NCBI GenBank assembly: GCA_026928255.1
Contig: JAIXKJ010000003.1
Span: 769,833-833,832, forward strand
From: Anaerolineales bacterium
GTDB lineage: Bacteria; Chloroflexota; Anaerolineae; Anaerolineales; Villigracilaceae
Direction of reading: 5' to 3'
Length of the DNA: 64,000 bases
In this document: piece by piece, positions 54,575-62,983 of the stretch
Layout of the letters: every line of letters begins with the position of its first letter
Numbering within the stretch: position 1 is the first letter of the stretch
Translations under genes and position numbers: made by a program
The notes under the pieces: model-generated
Told to the model about the DNA's origin: nothing
The model's input: only the letters and a program-made list of their open reading frames with translations
The model's database searches: none

Positions 54575-54909
54575 ATCTTCAACACGTTATAGACGCGCTG
54601 CAACTTTCCGTCCTCACCGAAGCGCGAGATTTTTCCGCTATTTCGCCAAGCGGCGGCTACGCTTCCGATTTGCTTTCCTGCGTTATGGCGGGCACAAAAA
54701 AAGGCGCGTTGTGGATCACTCTGCAAGCGCACATGAACATCGTCGCCGTCGCCGCGTTGACCGAAGTCGCCGCTATCGTCATCACGGAAAACGCGCAACC
54801 CGAAAGCGCCGTCATCGCCAAAGCGGACGAACAAAACGTCATTTTGCTTTCCACGCCCAAAACCAGTTACGAAATTTGCGGCGCGTTATGGGAGATAGGA
54901 TTCCGCTGA
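54571..54909 (+). CDS. DRTGG-like domain protein 2
   Basis: A 112-residue protein with the same pattern as DRTGG1: SGGYASDLLSCVMA (about 28-40), LWITLQAHMNIVAVAAL and VIAKADEQNVILLSTPKTSYEI. It is probably a second DRTGG copy. It is bracketed by 4-bp and 1-base spacing with its neighbours and presumably acts with the CBS-ATPase. Ligand unknown. Confidence 0.78.
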   Translation: MNLQHVIDALQLSVLTEARDFSAISPSGGYASDLLSCVMAGTKKGALWITLQAHMNIVAVAALTEVAAIVITENAQPESAVIAKADEQNVILLSTPKTSYEICGALWEIGFR

Positions 54910-54910
54910 C

Positions 54911-55672
54911 ATGCGAACTTTCCGCGCCGACCTGCACGTTCACACCGTCCTCTCGCCCTGCGCCGAAGTTGAAATGATTCCGCCGTTAATTGTTCAAGAA
55001 GCGCTCGACCGCCGCATTGACATCATCGCCGTTTCGGATCACAACGCCAGCGCCAACGTTTGGGCGGTTCAAAAAGCGGCGCAAGGAAGCGGGCTGACGG
55101 TTTTGCCCGGCATGGAAGTTCAATCGCGCGAAGAAGTTCATTTGCTTTGCCTCTTCGCCTCTCTATCTGACCTCGAACTTTGGCAGCGCCAAATTGACTC
55201 TTCTCTCCCCGACGAATTAAATTCCGCCGAACATTTTGGCGAGCAATATCTGGTGGACGAACGCGGCGAATACGTCCGCAGCGAGCCGCGTCTGCTGTTG
55301 ACTTGCGTCGAGTTTTCGATTGAAGAAATTTTAGAACGAGTCGCCGCGCTGGGCGGGTTAGTCATCCCCGCGCATGTGGATCGCGCCACCTTCGGCTTGC
55401 TCCCCACGTTGGGCTTCCTCGCCGATTGGTGGAACTTCCCCGCGCTGGAAATTTCGCGCCACATCACGCCACAAATTTTGCGCGAAAAGTTTCCCTCCGC
55501 GCGCGGACATCCGCTCGTCCAAAACGGCGACGTTCACCGCCTCGACGAATTCTTGGGCGCGACGCTCTTTCGCATGGAAGCGCCGACTCTGGCGGAAATT
55601 CGTCAAGCGCTGAAAGGAATCGGGCGCAGACAAATTGAATTGAAAATAAGCGATAACCGACAGCCCAAATGA
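54911..55672 (+). CDS. PHP-domain phosphoesterase
   Basis: The 253-residue protein has the PHP metal motifs: D7-L-H9-V-H11-T at the start, VSDHNAS (about 41-47), GMEVQSREEVHLLCLF (about 64-79), PAHVDRA and GDVHRLDE near the C-terminus. PHP proteins hydrolyse phosphoesters, including nucleotides; this stand-alone form with hydrogenase genes has no known substrate to me. It starts 1 base after DRTGG2 and ends before the hydrogenase promoter. Confidence 0.88.
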   Translation: MRTFRADLHVHTVLSPCAEVEMIPPLIVQEALDRRIDIIAVSDHNASANVWAVQKAAQGSGLTVLPGMEVQSREEVHLLCLFASLSDLELWQRQIDSSLPDELNSAEHFGEQYLVDERGEYVRSEPRLLLTCVEFSIEEILERVAALGGLVIPAHVDRATFGLLPTLGFLADWWNFPALEISRHITPQILREKFPSARGHPLVQNGDVHRLDEFLGATLFRMEAPTLAEIRQALKGIGRRQIELKISDNRQPK

Positions 55673-55684
55673 TGACATCCATCA

Positions 55685-55713
55685 TTGACCGGTTGAAGGC
55701 AATTTTGTAAACT
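55685..55713 (+). promoter_or_regulatory. Sigma-70-type promoter of the hydrogenase genes
   Basis: TTGACC (55685-55690) and TAAACT (55708-55713) are 17 nt apart; a TG dinucleotide precedes the -10. Transcription would begin near 55720. The leader to the ATG at 55751 contains the palindrome listed next and GGCAGG as a weak Shine-Dalgarno. Confidence 0.6.
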
Positions 55714-55715
55714 AT

Positions 55716-55733
55716 TTGTGAAAAATATCACAT
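55716..55733. promoter_or_regulatory. Rex- or CRP/FNR-like operator at the hydrogenase promoter
   Basis: TTGTGA-AAAATA-TCACAT has only one mismatch from the Rex consensus (TTGTGA-N6-TCACAA), and its TGTGA-N6-TCACA core also fits CRP sites. It covers the predicted transcription start, where a repressor would block initiation. Given an NAD-linked hydrogenase downstream, Rex (NADH/NAD sensor) is the more natural reading; no rex gene is in the window. Confidence 0.6.
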
Positions 55734-55750
55734 AAATTTGGCAGGCAACT

Positions 55751-56257
55751 ATGGCGAACCCGATTCGAGAAATCCCCGCAAACGACCCGCTCAACTCCGC
55801 AGAATTGAAGTCGCTGCTCGACCGAATCATCGAAGAAAACAGAGAGCGCCCTGGCGCGGTGATGTTGGTCTTAAACGAAACGCAAGCCAAAATCGGGCAC
55901 GTTTCCCCCGCGATGCAAGCCTACATTGCTCGCAAGTTGCAAGTTCCGCTTGGACAAGTTCACGGCGTGGTTACGTTTTATTCGTTTTTCAAAACCAAAC
56001 CGCGCGGAAAGCACACGGTCAAATTTTGTTTAGGCACGGCTTGCTATGTGGCGGGGACTCCGCAATTGGTGGAGAAAGCCAAACAAATGCTGGGAATCGA
56101 ACTCGGCGACACCACACTCGACGGACAAATTACGCTGGAAGAATGTCGTTGCGTCGGCGCGTGCAGTCAGGCGCCGGTCGTCGTCGTGGACGACGAAGCG
56201 CACGGCAAACTGCGCCCGAATAAATTTCCGCAAGTGTTGAAGAAGATTCAAGGATAA
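55751..56257 (+). CDS. hydC: NuoE-like subunit of the [NiFe] hydrogenase (HydC)
   Basis: The 168-residue protein is a thioredoxin-like 2Fe-2S subunit with ligands C93, C98, C134 and C138, length typical of NuoE/HydC. It passes electrons between the flavin subunit and the other Fe-S centres. It begins the diaphorase block, 79 bases after the PHP gene and right after the promoter and operator. The start ATG has GGCAGG upstream. Confidence 0.93.
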   Translation: MANPIREIPANDPLNSAELKSLLDRIIEENRERPGAVMLVLNETQAKIGHVSPAMQAYIARKLQVPLGQVHGVVTFYSFFKTKPRGKHTVKFCLGTACYVAGTPQLVEKAKQMLGIELGDTTLDGQITLEECRCVGACSQAPVVVVDDEAHGKLRPNKFPQVLKKIQG

Positions 56258-56261
56258 GGTC

Positions 56262-56831
56262 ATGCGCGAGATTGCCCTACACTTGCTGGACATCGCCGAG
56301 AACAGCGTCGCCGCCGGCGGACGAACGATCCGCGTGGAGGTTTGCGAGGATTTGCCAAAAGACGAGTTGCAAATTTGCGTAACGGACGACGGCAAAGGCA
56401 TGGACAAACAGACCGCGCAAAACGCGCTCGACCCGTTTCACACGGCGCGAACGACGCGCAAGGTCGGGTTGGGACTTCCGCTTTTGAAAGAGGCGGCAGA
56501 AAGCGCGGGCGGAGGATTAAGCCTCGAAACAGAATTAGGCAAAGGCGCAAAAGTCGAGGCGCGTTTCCAACACAGCCATATTGACCGCGCTCCGCTCGGC
56601 GATCTCGGCGCGACGTTCCTCGCGCTTCTCGTCTCGCACCCGTCAGTTCATTGGATTTTCGTTTATCAAGTTGCGGCGGCGGACGGCGCGATTCGCCGTT
56701 TTGAATTGGACGACGAAGAAATCAAAGCGACGCTGGAAGGCGTCTCGTTGACCGAGCCGCAGGTGTTGAAGATTTTGCGCGACATCATCGAAGCGGGCGT
56801 CAAAGCGCCCGCGCCGCAAGTTATTTGCTGA
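56262..56831 (+). CDS. HATPase-domain protein between hydrogenase genes
   Basis: A 189-residue protein with a GHKL ATP-binding fold: N box LLDIAENSVAAGG (about 8-20), G1 TDDGKGM, and GLGLPLLKEAAESAGG. There is no HisKA, so it is not a classical sensor kinase. Residues 110-189 form a second, unrecognised domain. It lies 4 bases after hydC and 12 before the ferredoxin; similar ATPases occur in HydABC gene clusters of other anaerobes. Role unknown, possibly regulatory. Confidence 0.87.
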   Translation: MREIALHLLDIAENSVAAGGRTIRVEVCEDLPKDELQICVTDDGKGMDKQTAQNALDPFHTARTTRKVGLGLPLLKEAAESAGGGLSLETELGKGAKVEARFQHSHIDRAPLGDLGATFLALLVSHPSVHWIFVYQVAAADGAIRRFELDDEEIKATLEGVSLTEPQVLKILRDIIEAGVKAPAPQVIC

Positions 56832-56843
56832 AAGGAAGCCGCC

Positions 56844-57212
56844 ATGCCCGCCGTCAAATCGCTCGAAGAATTGAAGCGCGTCCGCGAAGAAGCGCTGGCG
56901 AAGAAACAACTGAAAACCGCGTCCGGTCAAATTCAAATTATTGTGGCGATGGGAACTTGCGGCATCGCCGCCGGCGCGCGCGACGCGATGAAGAGCATTT
57001 TGAATTTCATCGAAACCGAAAACATGAGCGGAATCAACGTAACCCAAACGGGCTGCATGGGCATGTGCGACCAAGAACCGATTGTGCAAGTCGCTTGCGG
57101 CGACCAGCCAAAAGTCGTTTACGGAAAAGTCAGCGCCGAAGTCGCCGCGCAAATTATGAAAGCGCACGTGCAAAACGGAACGCCGCTTAAGGAACACATT
57201 CTACCCGCGTAG
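56844..57212 (+). CDS. Thioredoxin-like [2Fe-2S] ferredoxin domain protein
   Basis: A 122-residue protein resembling the 2Fe-2S domain at the N-terminus of HydB. Ligand candidates are C39 (MGTCGIAAGA), C71 and C75 (TGCMGMC); a fourth may be C85. The first 25 residues are helical and charged. It lies 15 bases before hydB and may exchange electrons with it. Confidence 0.88.
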   Translation: MPAVKSLEELKRVREEALAKKQLKTASGQIQIIVAMGTCGIAAGARDAMKSILNFIETENMSGINVTQTGCMGMCDQEPIVQVACGDQPKVVYGKVSAEVAAQIMKAHVQNGTPLKEHILPA

Positions 57213-57227
57213 AGTTTTGGAGCGTTT

Positions 57228-59012
57228 ATGCCATTCTATCGTTCTCACATCCTCGTTTGCGTAGATCCGCAATGCCTCGCCAAAGGCGCGCACGAATTAA
57301 CGGACGCTTTGCAAGACGAACTCGTGGCGCAAGGGCTCATTGACGAAATCCAAATCCTCGAAACGTCGCGCATTGGCGGCTGCGCCCGCGGACCTGAAAT
57401 TATGGTTTATCCCGAAGGGACGCATTACGTCGGGCTGACGGCGGACGACGCGCCGTATCTCGTCGAGGAACATTTCCTTAAGGGGCGCGTCGTCGAGAAA
57501 TTTGTCGAAAAAGAAAAACCCGTCGCGGACGAAGAGTTGGGTCCGCCGCGCCCGAAAGAGACGCGCATCATCTTGCGAAATTGCGGCGCGATTGACCCGA
57601 TGAATATCGAAGATTATTTGGCGGCGGACGGTTATCAAGCGCTGGGAAAAGTCATCAGCGAGATGACCGCCGAACAAGTCATTGACGAAGTTACCCGCTC
57701 CGGTCTGCGCGGGCGCGGCGGCGCGGGCTTCCCCGCCGGGCGCAAGTGGGCGCTGTCTCGTCAAGCGCCAGGCGACCTGAAGTACATGGTCTGCAACGCG
57801 GACGAAGGCGACCCTGGCGCGTTTATGAATCGCCGCGTTTTGGAAGGCGACCCGCATTCGGTGATTGAAGGCATGATCATCGGCGCGTATGCCATCGGCG
57901 CGAGTTACGGGTACATTTACTGCCGCGCCGAATATCCGCTGGCGGTGCAGACGCTCAACCTCGCCATCATCCAAGCGCGAGAGTTCGGCTTTTTAGGCAA
58001 AGATATTCTCGGCGCGGGCTTCAATTTTGACCTCGAAGTGCGCGTCGGCGCGGGCGCTTTCGTTTGCGGAGAAGAGACCGCCCTCATGGCTTCGATCATG
58101 GGTCGGCGCGGAGAGCCGCGCCCGCGTCCGCCGTTTCCTTCCGTCAAAGGCGTTTGGGGCAAACCGTCTAACAACAACAACGTCGAAACTTACGCCAACG
58201 TGCCGCAGATTATCCTCAACGGCGCGGACTGGTACGCCAGCATGGGGACGCCGCGCTCGAAAGGGACGAAAACTTTCGCCGTCGGCGGCAACGTCGCCAA
58301 GCCCGGTTTGATTGAAGTGCCGATGGGCATTACCTTGCGCGAAATTATTTTCGAGGTGGCGGGCGGAATCAAAGACGGGCGCAAGTTCAAAGCCGTGCAA
58401 ACTGGCGGCCCCATGGGCGGGTGTCTCGCCGAAGCGCATCTCGATTTGCCGCTCGATTATGAAGCGTTGACGCAAGCGGGTTCGATGATGGGTTCGGGCG
58501 GGTTGGTCGTCATGGACGAAACTTCTTGCATGGTGGACATCGCCCGCTTTTTTATGGATTTCACCCAAGCCGAATCTTGCGGAAAATGCGCGCCTTGTCG
58601 CGTCGGCACGCGCCGCATTTTGGAACTGCTGGAAAAAATCTGCGATGGAAAAGGTCAGCGCGGCGATTTGGAGCGCCTCGAAGATTTATGCCATGAAGTC
58701 GCCAAGAACAGCCTGTGCGGGCTGGGGCAAGGCGCGCCCAACCCCGTCTTAAGCACGCTTAAACTTTTCCGCGACGAATACGAAGCGCACGTTTATGAAA
58801 AGCGCTGTCCGGCGAAAGTTTGTCGTTCGCTCATTCGCTACGAGATTGAAGCGCCCGCCTGCACGGGCTGCATGGTCTGCGCGAGAAACTGCCCCGTCGA
58901 AGCGATTAGCGGCGAGCGCCGACAGGCGCATCACATTGACATCGAAAAGTGCATCCGCTGCGGAATTTGCATGCAAGTCTGCAACTTCAACGCGGTTTCG
59001 GTTTTGACCTAA
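57228..59012 (+). CDS. hydB: NuoF-like flavin subunit of the [NiFe] hydrogenase (HydB)
   Basis: The 594-residue protein follows HydB order: N-terminal thioredoxin-like Fe-S domain (1-100), FMN and NAD(H) domain (about 125-430, GRGGAGFPAGRKW), a 4Fe-4S site (SCGKCAPC at 450-457 with a later Cys), and a C-terminal two-cluster ferredoxin (about 543-590, CTGCMVCARNCP and CIRCGICMQVC). The N-terminal domain has C11, C16 and C52, but the usual fourth position (48) is Arg, so its cluster may be absent or altered. It oxidises or reduces NAD(H). hydA starts 15 bases downstream. Confidence 0.95.
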   Translation: MPFYRSHILVCVDPQCLAKGAHELTDALQDELVAQGLIDEIQILETSRIGGCARGPEIMVYPEGTHYVGLTADDAPYLVEEHFLKGRVVEKFVEKEKPVADEELGPPRPKETRIILRNCGAIDPMNIEDYLAADGYQALGKVISEMTAEQVIDEVTRSGLRGRGGAGFPAGRKWALSRQAPGDLKYMVCNADEGDPGAFMNRRVLEGDPHSVIEGMIIGAYAIGASYGYIYCRAEYPLAVQTLNLAIIQAREFGFLGKDILGAGFNFDLEVRVGAGAFVCGEETALMASIMGRRGEPRPRPPFPSVKGVWGKPSNNNNVETYANVPQIILNGADWYASMGTPRSKGTKTFAVGGNVAKPGLIEVPMGITLREIIFEVAGGIKDGRKFKAVQTGGPMGGCLAEAHLDLPLDYEALTQAGSMMGSGGLVVMDETSCMVDIARFFMDFTQAESCGKCAPCRVGTRRILELLEKICDGKGQRGDLERLEDLCHEVAKNSLCGLGQGAPNPVLSTLKLFRDEYEAHVYEKRCPAKVCRSLIRYEIEAPACTGCMVCARNCPVEAISGERRQAHHIDIEKCIRCGICMQVCNFNAVSVLT

Positions 59013-59027
59013 GGCGAAAGGACTGCT

Positions 59028-60992
59028 ATGGTGCAAATTACCATCAACCAACAACGCATAGACGTTCCCGAAGGCATGACGGTCATGCAAGCGGCGGATT
59101 CGGCGGGCATTCGCATTCCGCGCTTGTGCGCCCACAAAGCGCTGACGCCCTTCGGCGGTTGCCGTTTGTGCGTGGTCGAAGTCGAAGGCATGCGCGTTCC
59201 GATGGCGTCTTGCACGCTGCCCGTCAGCGAGGGCATGGTCGTCGAGACGGAAACAGAATCGTTGAAGAAGTCGCGCCAGTTCGTGTTGACGATGTTGTTC
59301 AGCGAGCGCAATCACTTCTGCCCGTTCTGCCAAGTCTCCGGCGGAGATTGCGAGTTGCAAAACGCCGCCTACCATGAAGAGATGACTCACTGGCCCATTC
59401 AGCCAGGCTGGAACGAATTTCCAGTGGACACGTCGCATCCCTACTTCGTGCTGGACAACAACCGCTGCATCCTCTGTCGGCGCTGCGTTAGCGCTTGCGC
59501 GGAGATGGCGGGCAACTTCACGCTGTCCGTTGCGGATCGCGGCGCGAAGAGCATGATCGTCGCCGACACCGACATTCCGCTCGGCGAAAGTTCCTGCATC
59601 AAATGCGGCTCTTGCGCGCAAGTCTGCCCGACGGGCGCGTTGATAGACCGCTTCAGCGCGTATCAATCTCACGACCGAAATTTGGAAGAAACGTCGTCCG
59701 TCTGCGTCGGCTGTTCGGTCGGGTGCGCCGTCAAGGTGATGACGCGCGATAACCGCCTCGTTCGCATCGAAGGCGATTGGGACGGCGCGGTCAACGGCGG
59801 CGTCCTCTGCGAACTCGGGCGCTACATTCCGCTGACCGAATCTCGTCCGCGCCTGACGACTCCGCTGGCGCGAAAAAACGGCAGCCTCGAACCCGTCTCT
59901 TGGGACGAAGCGCTAACCCTCGCGCAGAGCCGCCTGCAAAGCGGCAGCCTCGCGGCGCTCGCCTCCACGCGCTTGTCTGTCGAAGCGCTAACCGCGTTCA
60001 AAGAATTATTTGAAACCAAACTCGCCGCCCAACTGACGACCACGCTCGAAGAAGGGCGCGCCACGTCCGCGACGGCGAAATACGCCGAACGCGTCGGCAA
60101 CTTTGAAGGACGCCTCGACCTGCTCCAAACGGCGGACGTCGTTCTTTGCGTCGGCGCGGATATTAATCGTCATCATCAAGTGGCGGGATTTTTATTCAAG
60201 CGCAACTTGAACAACGGCGCAAATTTGATTGTCATAGACTCCGCCGAAACGACGCTGGCGGAACGCGCCCGCTTCGTCCTCGCCCCGAAAGCGGACGCTA
60301 CCCAAACGCTGATACTCGCCCTGCAAGCGGTCATCGCCAAAGAAGGCTTGGAGCGCAAATCGCTCGCCCTCGCGGACGTTGAATCGCGCGTCGAAAAAGC
60401 CGTCGCCGAATGCGGCGTCTCCGCCGAAGCGCTGACCCAATCCGCGCGTTTGTTGGCGAGCGCCATTACGCCCGTCATCCTCTACGGCGAAGCGGACGAA
60501 GCGACGGTCGAAGCGCTTCATCAACTCGCCGTTCAAATTGCGGCGACAGACGAAGAGCGCAACGGCATCCTCGCTTTGAAAGGCGGCGCGAACAGTCAAG
60601 CCGCTTCGCTCTTGGGGCTGGAACGACCTTTTCGACTCGCAGGCGGCGAAACGCTCTACCTCGCGTTGAGCGACGACGCGCTTCCGCAAGCGCTGGCAGA
60701 CGAAATTCGCAAAGCGGAATTTGTCGTCGCGCAAGCCAGTTACGAATCGGAAGTCGCCGAAATCGCCGACTTGGTTTTGCCCGTCGGCATTTGGGCGGAA
60801 GAAAGCGGGCATTTCGTCAACTTGGACGGGCGCGTTCAAAAGGCGCAAAAAGCGCTCGACGCGCCAAACGAAATTCCCGACAACTTGAATTTGCTGAATC
60901 AAATTGCCGAACGCATGAACATAACCTTAAACGCGGATTGGCGCGAAGCCGTCCGCCAGCGAAACGTCGGCGCGGAATTGAGGATTTTATGA
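59028..60992 (+). CDS. hydA: NuoG-like Fe-S subunit of the [NiFe] hydrogenase (HydA)
   Basis: The 654-residue protein has a plant-type 2Fe-2S domain (C34, C45, C48, C62), a His-Cys 4Fe-4S site (H96, C98, C101, C108), a 2x4Fe-4S domain (C147, C150, C153, C157 and C190, C193, C196, C200) and a molybdopterin-oxidoreductase type 4Fe-4S site (C226, C229, C233, C261). The rest (about 270-654) is a shortened, molybdopterin-domain-like region without a recognisable cofactor site. No [FeFe] H-cluster domain is present. It links flavin and hydrogenase modules. Stop overlaps hydS start by 4 bp. Confidence 0.93.
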   Translation: MVQITINQQRIDVPEGMTVMQAADSAGIRIPRLCAHKALTPFGGCRLCVVEVEGMRVPMASCTLPVSEGMVVETETESLKKSRQFVLTMLFSERNHFCPFCQVSGGDCELQNAAYHEEMTHWPIQPGWNEFPVDTSHPYFVLDNNRCILCRRCVSACAEMAGNFTLSVADRGAKSMIVADTDIPLGESSCIKCGSCAQVCPTGALIDRFSAYQSHDRNLEETSSVCVGCSVGCAVKVMTRDNRLVRIEGDWDGAVNGGVLCELGRYIPLTESRPRLTTPLARKNGSLEPVSWDEALTLAQSRLQSGSLAALASTRLSVEALTAFKELFETKLAAQLTTTLEEGRATSATAKYAERVGNFEGRLDLLQTADVVLCVGADINRHHQVAGFLFKRNLNNGANLIVIDSAETTLAERARFVLAPKADATQTLILALQAVIAKEGLERKSLALADVESRVEKAVAECGVSAEALTQSARLLASAITPVILYGEADEATVEALHQLAVQIAATDEERNGILALKGGANSQAASLLGLERPFRLAGGETLYLALSDDALPQALADEIRKAEFVVAQASYESEVAEIADLVLPVGIWAEESGHFVNLDGRVQKAQKALDAPNEIPDNLNLLNQIAERMNITLNADWREAVRQRNVGAELRIL

Positions 60993-61531
60993 GCAAACCC
61001 AAAATCGCTTCAGATTGGATGTGCGGGTGCGCGGGCTGTCATATGTCGCTGTTGGACATGGACGAGCGCATTTTGAAAATCGTCGAACTGGCGGATTTGC
61101 GCGCAACGCCCATCACCGACTTGAAAGAACCCGACGAAAGCGGCGTGGACGTGGGCGTGCTGGAAGGCGGAATTAACAACAGCGCCAACGAAGAAGTGGC
61201 AAAGAAAATGCGCGCGCGTTCCAAAATTTTGGTGGCGCTCGGCGATTGCGCCGTCTTTGGCGGCGTGCCTGCGCTGCGAAATTTCTGCGGCGTGCAAGCC
61301 GCCCTGCGCCGCGCTTACGTCGAAGCGGAAAGCAACGAAGAGGGCAGTCAAATTCCCGACGACCCCGAACTGGCGACCATGACCGAAACCCGCGCCGTTC
61401 ACGAAGTCGTGGACGTGGACTACAACGTGCCCGGCTGCCCGCCCGACCCCGACACGATTTTTTACGTCCTCTCGGAGTTGGCGCAAGGGCGCAAGCCAAA
61501 GTTGAAAGACGAATTGCTGCATTGGGATTAA
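60989..61531 (+). CDS. hydS: [NiFe] hydrogenase small subunit (HydS/HoxY-like)
   Basis: A 180-residue protein, short as in group 3 hydrogenases, with the ligands of one proximal 4Fe-4S cluster: C14 and C17 (CAGCHMSLLDMDE), C87 (LGDCAVFGG) and C150 (VPGCPPDP). There is no signal peptide, so it is cytoplasmic. The ATG at 60989 overlaps hydA in ATGA. It relays electrons between the NiFe site and the Fe-S chain of HydA. The large subunit gene starts 21 bases later. Confidence 0.95.
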   Translation: MSKPKIASDWMCGCAGCHMSLLDMDERILKIVELADLRATPITDLKEPDESGVDVGVLEGGINNSANEEVAKKMRARSKILVALGDCAVFGGVPALRNFCGVQAALRRAYVEAESNEEGSQIPDDPELATMTETRAVHEVVDVDYNVPGCPPDPDTIFYVLSELAQGRKPKLKDELLHWD

Positions 61532-61552
61532 CGACAAAAGACAGAGGCTGAT

Positions 61553-62983
61553 ATGAGCGTTCAAAAAATCACTATCGAACCCGTAACCCGCATCGAAGGA
61601 CACGCTAAAGTTACCATTCGTTTGAAGGACGATTACACCGTCGAGCGGGCGTACATGCACGTCAACGAATTTCGCGGATTTGAAAAATTTTGCGAAGGGC
61701 GCTTATATTTTGAAATGCCGCAAATCACGCCGCGCATTTGCGGAATTTGCCCGGTCAGCCATCACCTCGCTTCGGCAAAAGCCGCCGACGCGCTGACTGG
61801 TCAAACGCCGCCGCGCCCGGCAAATCTTCTGCGCGAGTTAATGCACATGGGGCAAGTCGTCCAAAGTCACGGAATGCATTTCTTTGAATTGGCGGGACCC
61901 GACCTCTTGCTCGGTTTCGACGCTTCGCCAGAAATTCGCAGCGTGGTCGGCTTAATCGGCGCGAACCCCGAACTGACGGTCAAAGCCGTGCAGTTGCGGA
62001 AGTTTGGTCAAGAGATCGTCAAAACGCTCGGCGGGCGAAAAATTCATCCAATCTTCGCCGTGCCAGGCGGAGTCAACAAAACGCTGACCGTCGCCGAACG
62101 CGACTCCATCCTCAAAGGCGTGGACGCCGCCATCGAGACGACTCAAATCGGCTTGCAAATTATGAAAGAGTGGGCGGAGAAAAACGCGGAAGACATCGCC
62201 AAATTTGCCGTCTTCCCCAGCGGCTATTTTGGCTTGACCACGCCCGACAACGCGCTCGAACTGTACGACGGCGACATCCGCCTCATCGGAGCGGACGGCG
62301 CGGCGTTGGAACGCTTCCCCGTCGCCGACTACCTCGATCACATCGCCGAACACGTCGAAAACTGGTCTTACCTCAAATTCCCATATTACAAAAAATTGGG
62401 CTACCCAAACGGCGTGTACCGCGTCGGTCCGTTGGGGCGCTTAAACCTCGCGGAAAAAATTCACACGCCGCTGGCAAACGCCGAACTGCAAATCTTCAAA
62501 AGTCTTAACGGCGGCAAGCCCGTCGAAAACACGCTTTATTATCATTACGCCCGCTTGATTGAAATTCTCTTCACGGCGGAGCGCGTCCGCGTTTTGTGCG
62601 AAGACGAAGACATTACCAGCCTTGAAATTTTGAACACGCGCAAAAATTACGTCGGGCATGGCGTCGGCGTTCTCGAAGCGCCGCGCGGGACTCTCATCCA
62701 CGATTACACGGCGGACGAAGACGGCAAACTCTTGCGCGTCAACCTCATCGTTTCGACTGGACACAACAACTGGGCAATGACTACCGCCGTGGACAGCGTC
62801 GCCAAAACGTACATTCAAGGACCCGACGTTCCCGAAGGCGCGCTCAACCGCGTCGAAGCCGCCATCCGCGCTTACGACCCTTGCCTCTCTTGCTCGACTC
62901 ACGCCGTCGGGCAAATGCCCATTCAAGTGGATTTCGTCGCCGCCGACGGTTCGCTGGTCAAAACGCTTACGCGAGAGCGATGA
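61553..62983 (+). CDS. hydL: [NiFe] hydrogenase large subunit (HydL/HoxH-like)
   Basis: The 476-residue catalytic subunit binds the NiFe(CN)2CO site through C63 and C66 ([11 protein letters not shown]) and C444 and C447 (DPCLSCSTH). H450 ends the mature chain; the 26 residues after it are the propeptide that a maturation protease would remove. It resembles group 3 bidirectional enzymes. Four bases overlap the protease gene. The hyp maturation genes are not in this window. Confidence 0.96.
   Translation: MSVQKITIEPVTRIEGHAKVTIRLKDDYTVERAYMHVNEFRGFEKFCEGRLYFEMPQITPRICGICPVSHHLASAKAADALTGQTPPRPANLLRELMHMGQVVQSHGMHFFELAGPDLLLGFDASPEIRSVVGLIGANPELTVKAVQLRKFGQEIVKTLGGRKIHPIFAVPGGVNKTLTVAERDSILKGVDAAIETTQIGLQIMKEWAEKNAEDIAKFAVFPSGYFGLTTPDNALELYDGDIRLIGADGAALERFPVADYLDHIAEHVENWSYLKFPYYKKLGYPNGVYRVGPLGRLNLAEKIHTPLANAELQIFKSLNGGKPVENTLYYHYARLIEILFTAERVRVLCEDEDITSLEILNTRKNYVGHGVGVLEAPRGTLIHDYTADEDGKLLRVNLIVSTGHNNWAMTTAVDSVAKTYIQGPDVPEGALNRVEAAIRAYDPCLSCSTHAVGQMPIQVDFVAADGSLVKTLTRER

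Noticed and set aside
54911-55672. PHP protein as part of DNA polymerase III or X
   Set aside because: It is a stand-alone 253-residue PHP domain with no polymerase region, in a hydrogenase gene context.
55751-60992. Respiratory complex I (nuoEFG)
   Set aside because: No nuoA-D or nuoH-N genes follow; [NiFe] hydrogenase genes follow instead, and HydB has the extra N- and C-terminal Fe-S domains.
60410-61531. Long open frame covering the small subunit from 60410
   Set aside because: The first part is an Arg-rich shadow of hydA; the real start is the ATGA overlap at 60989.
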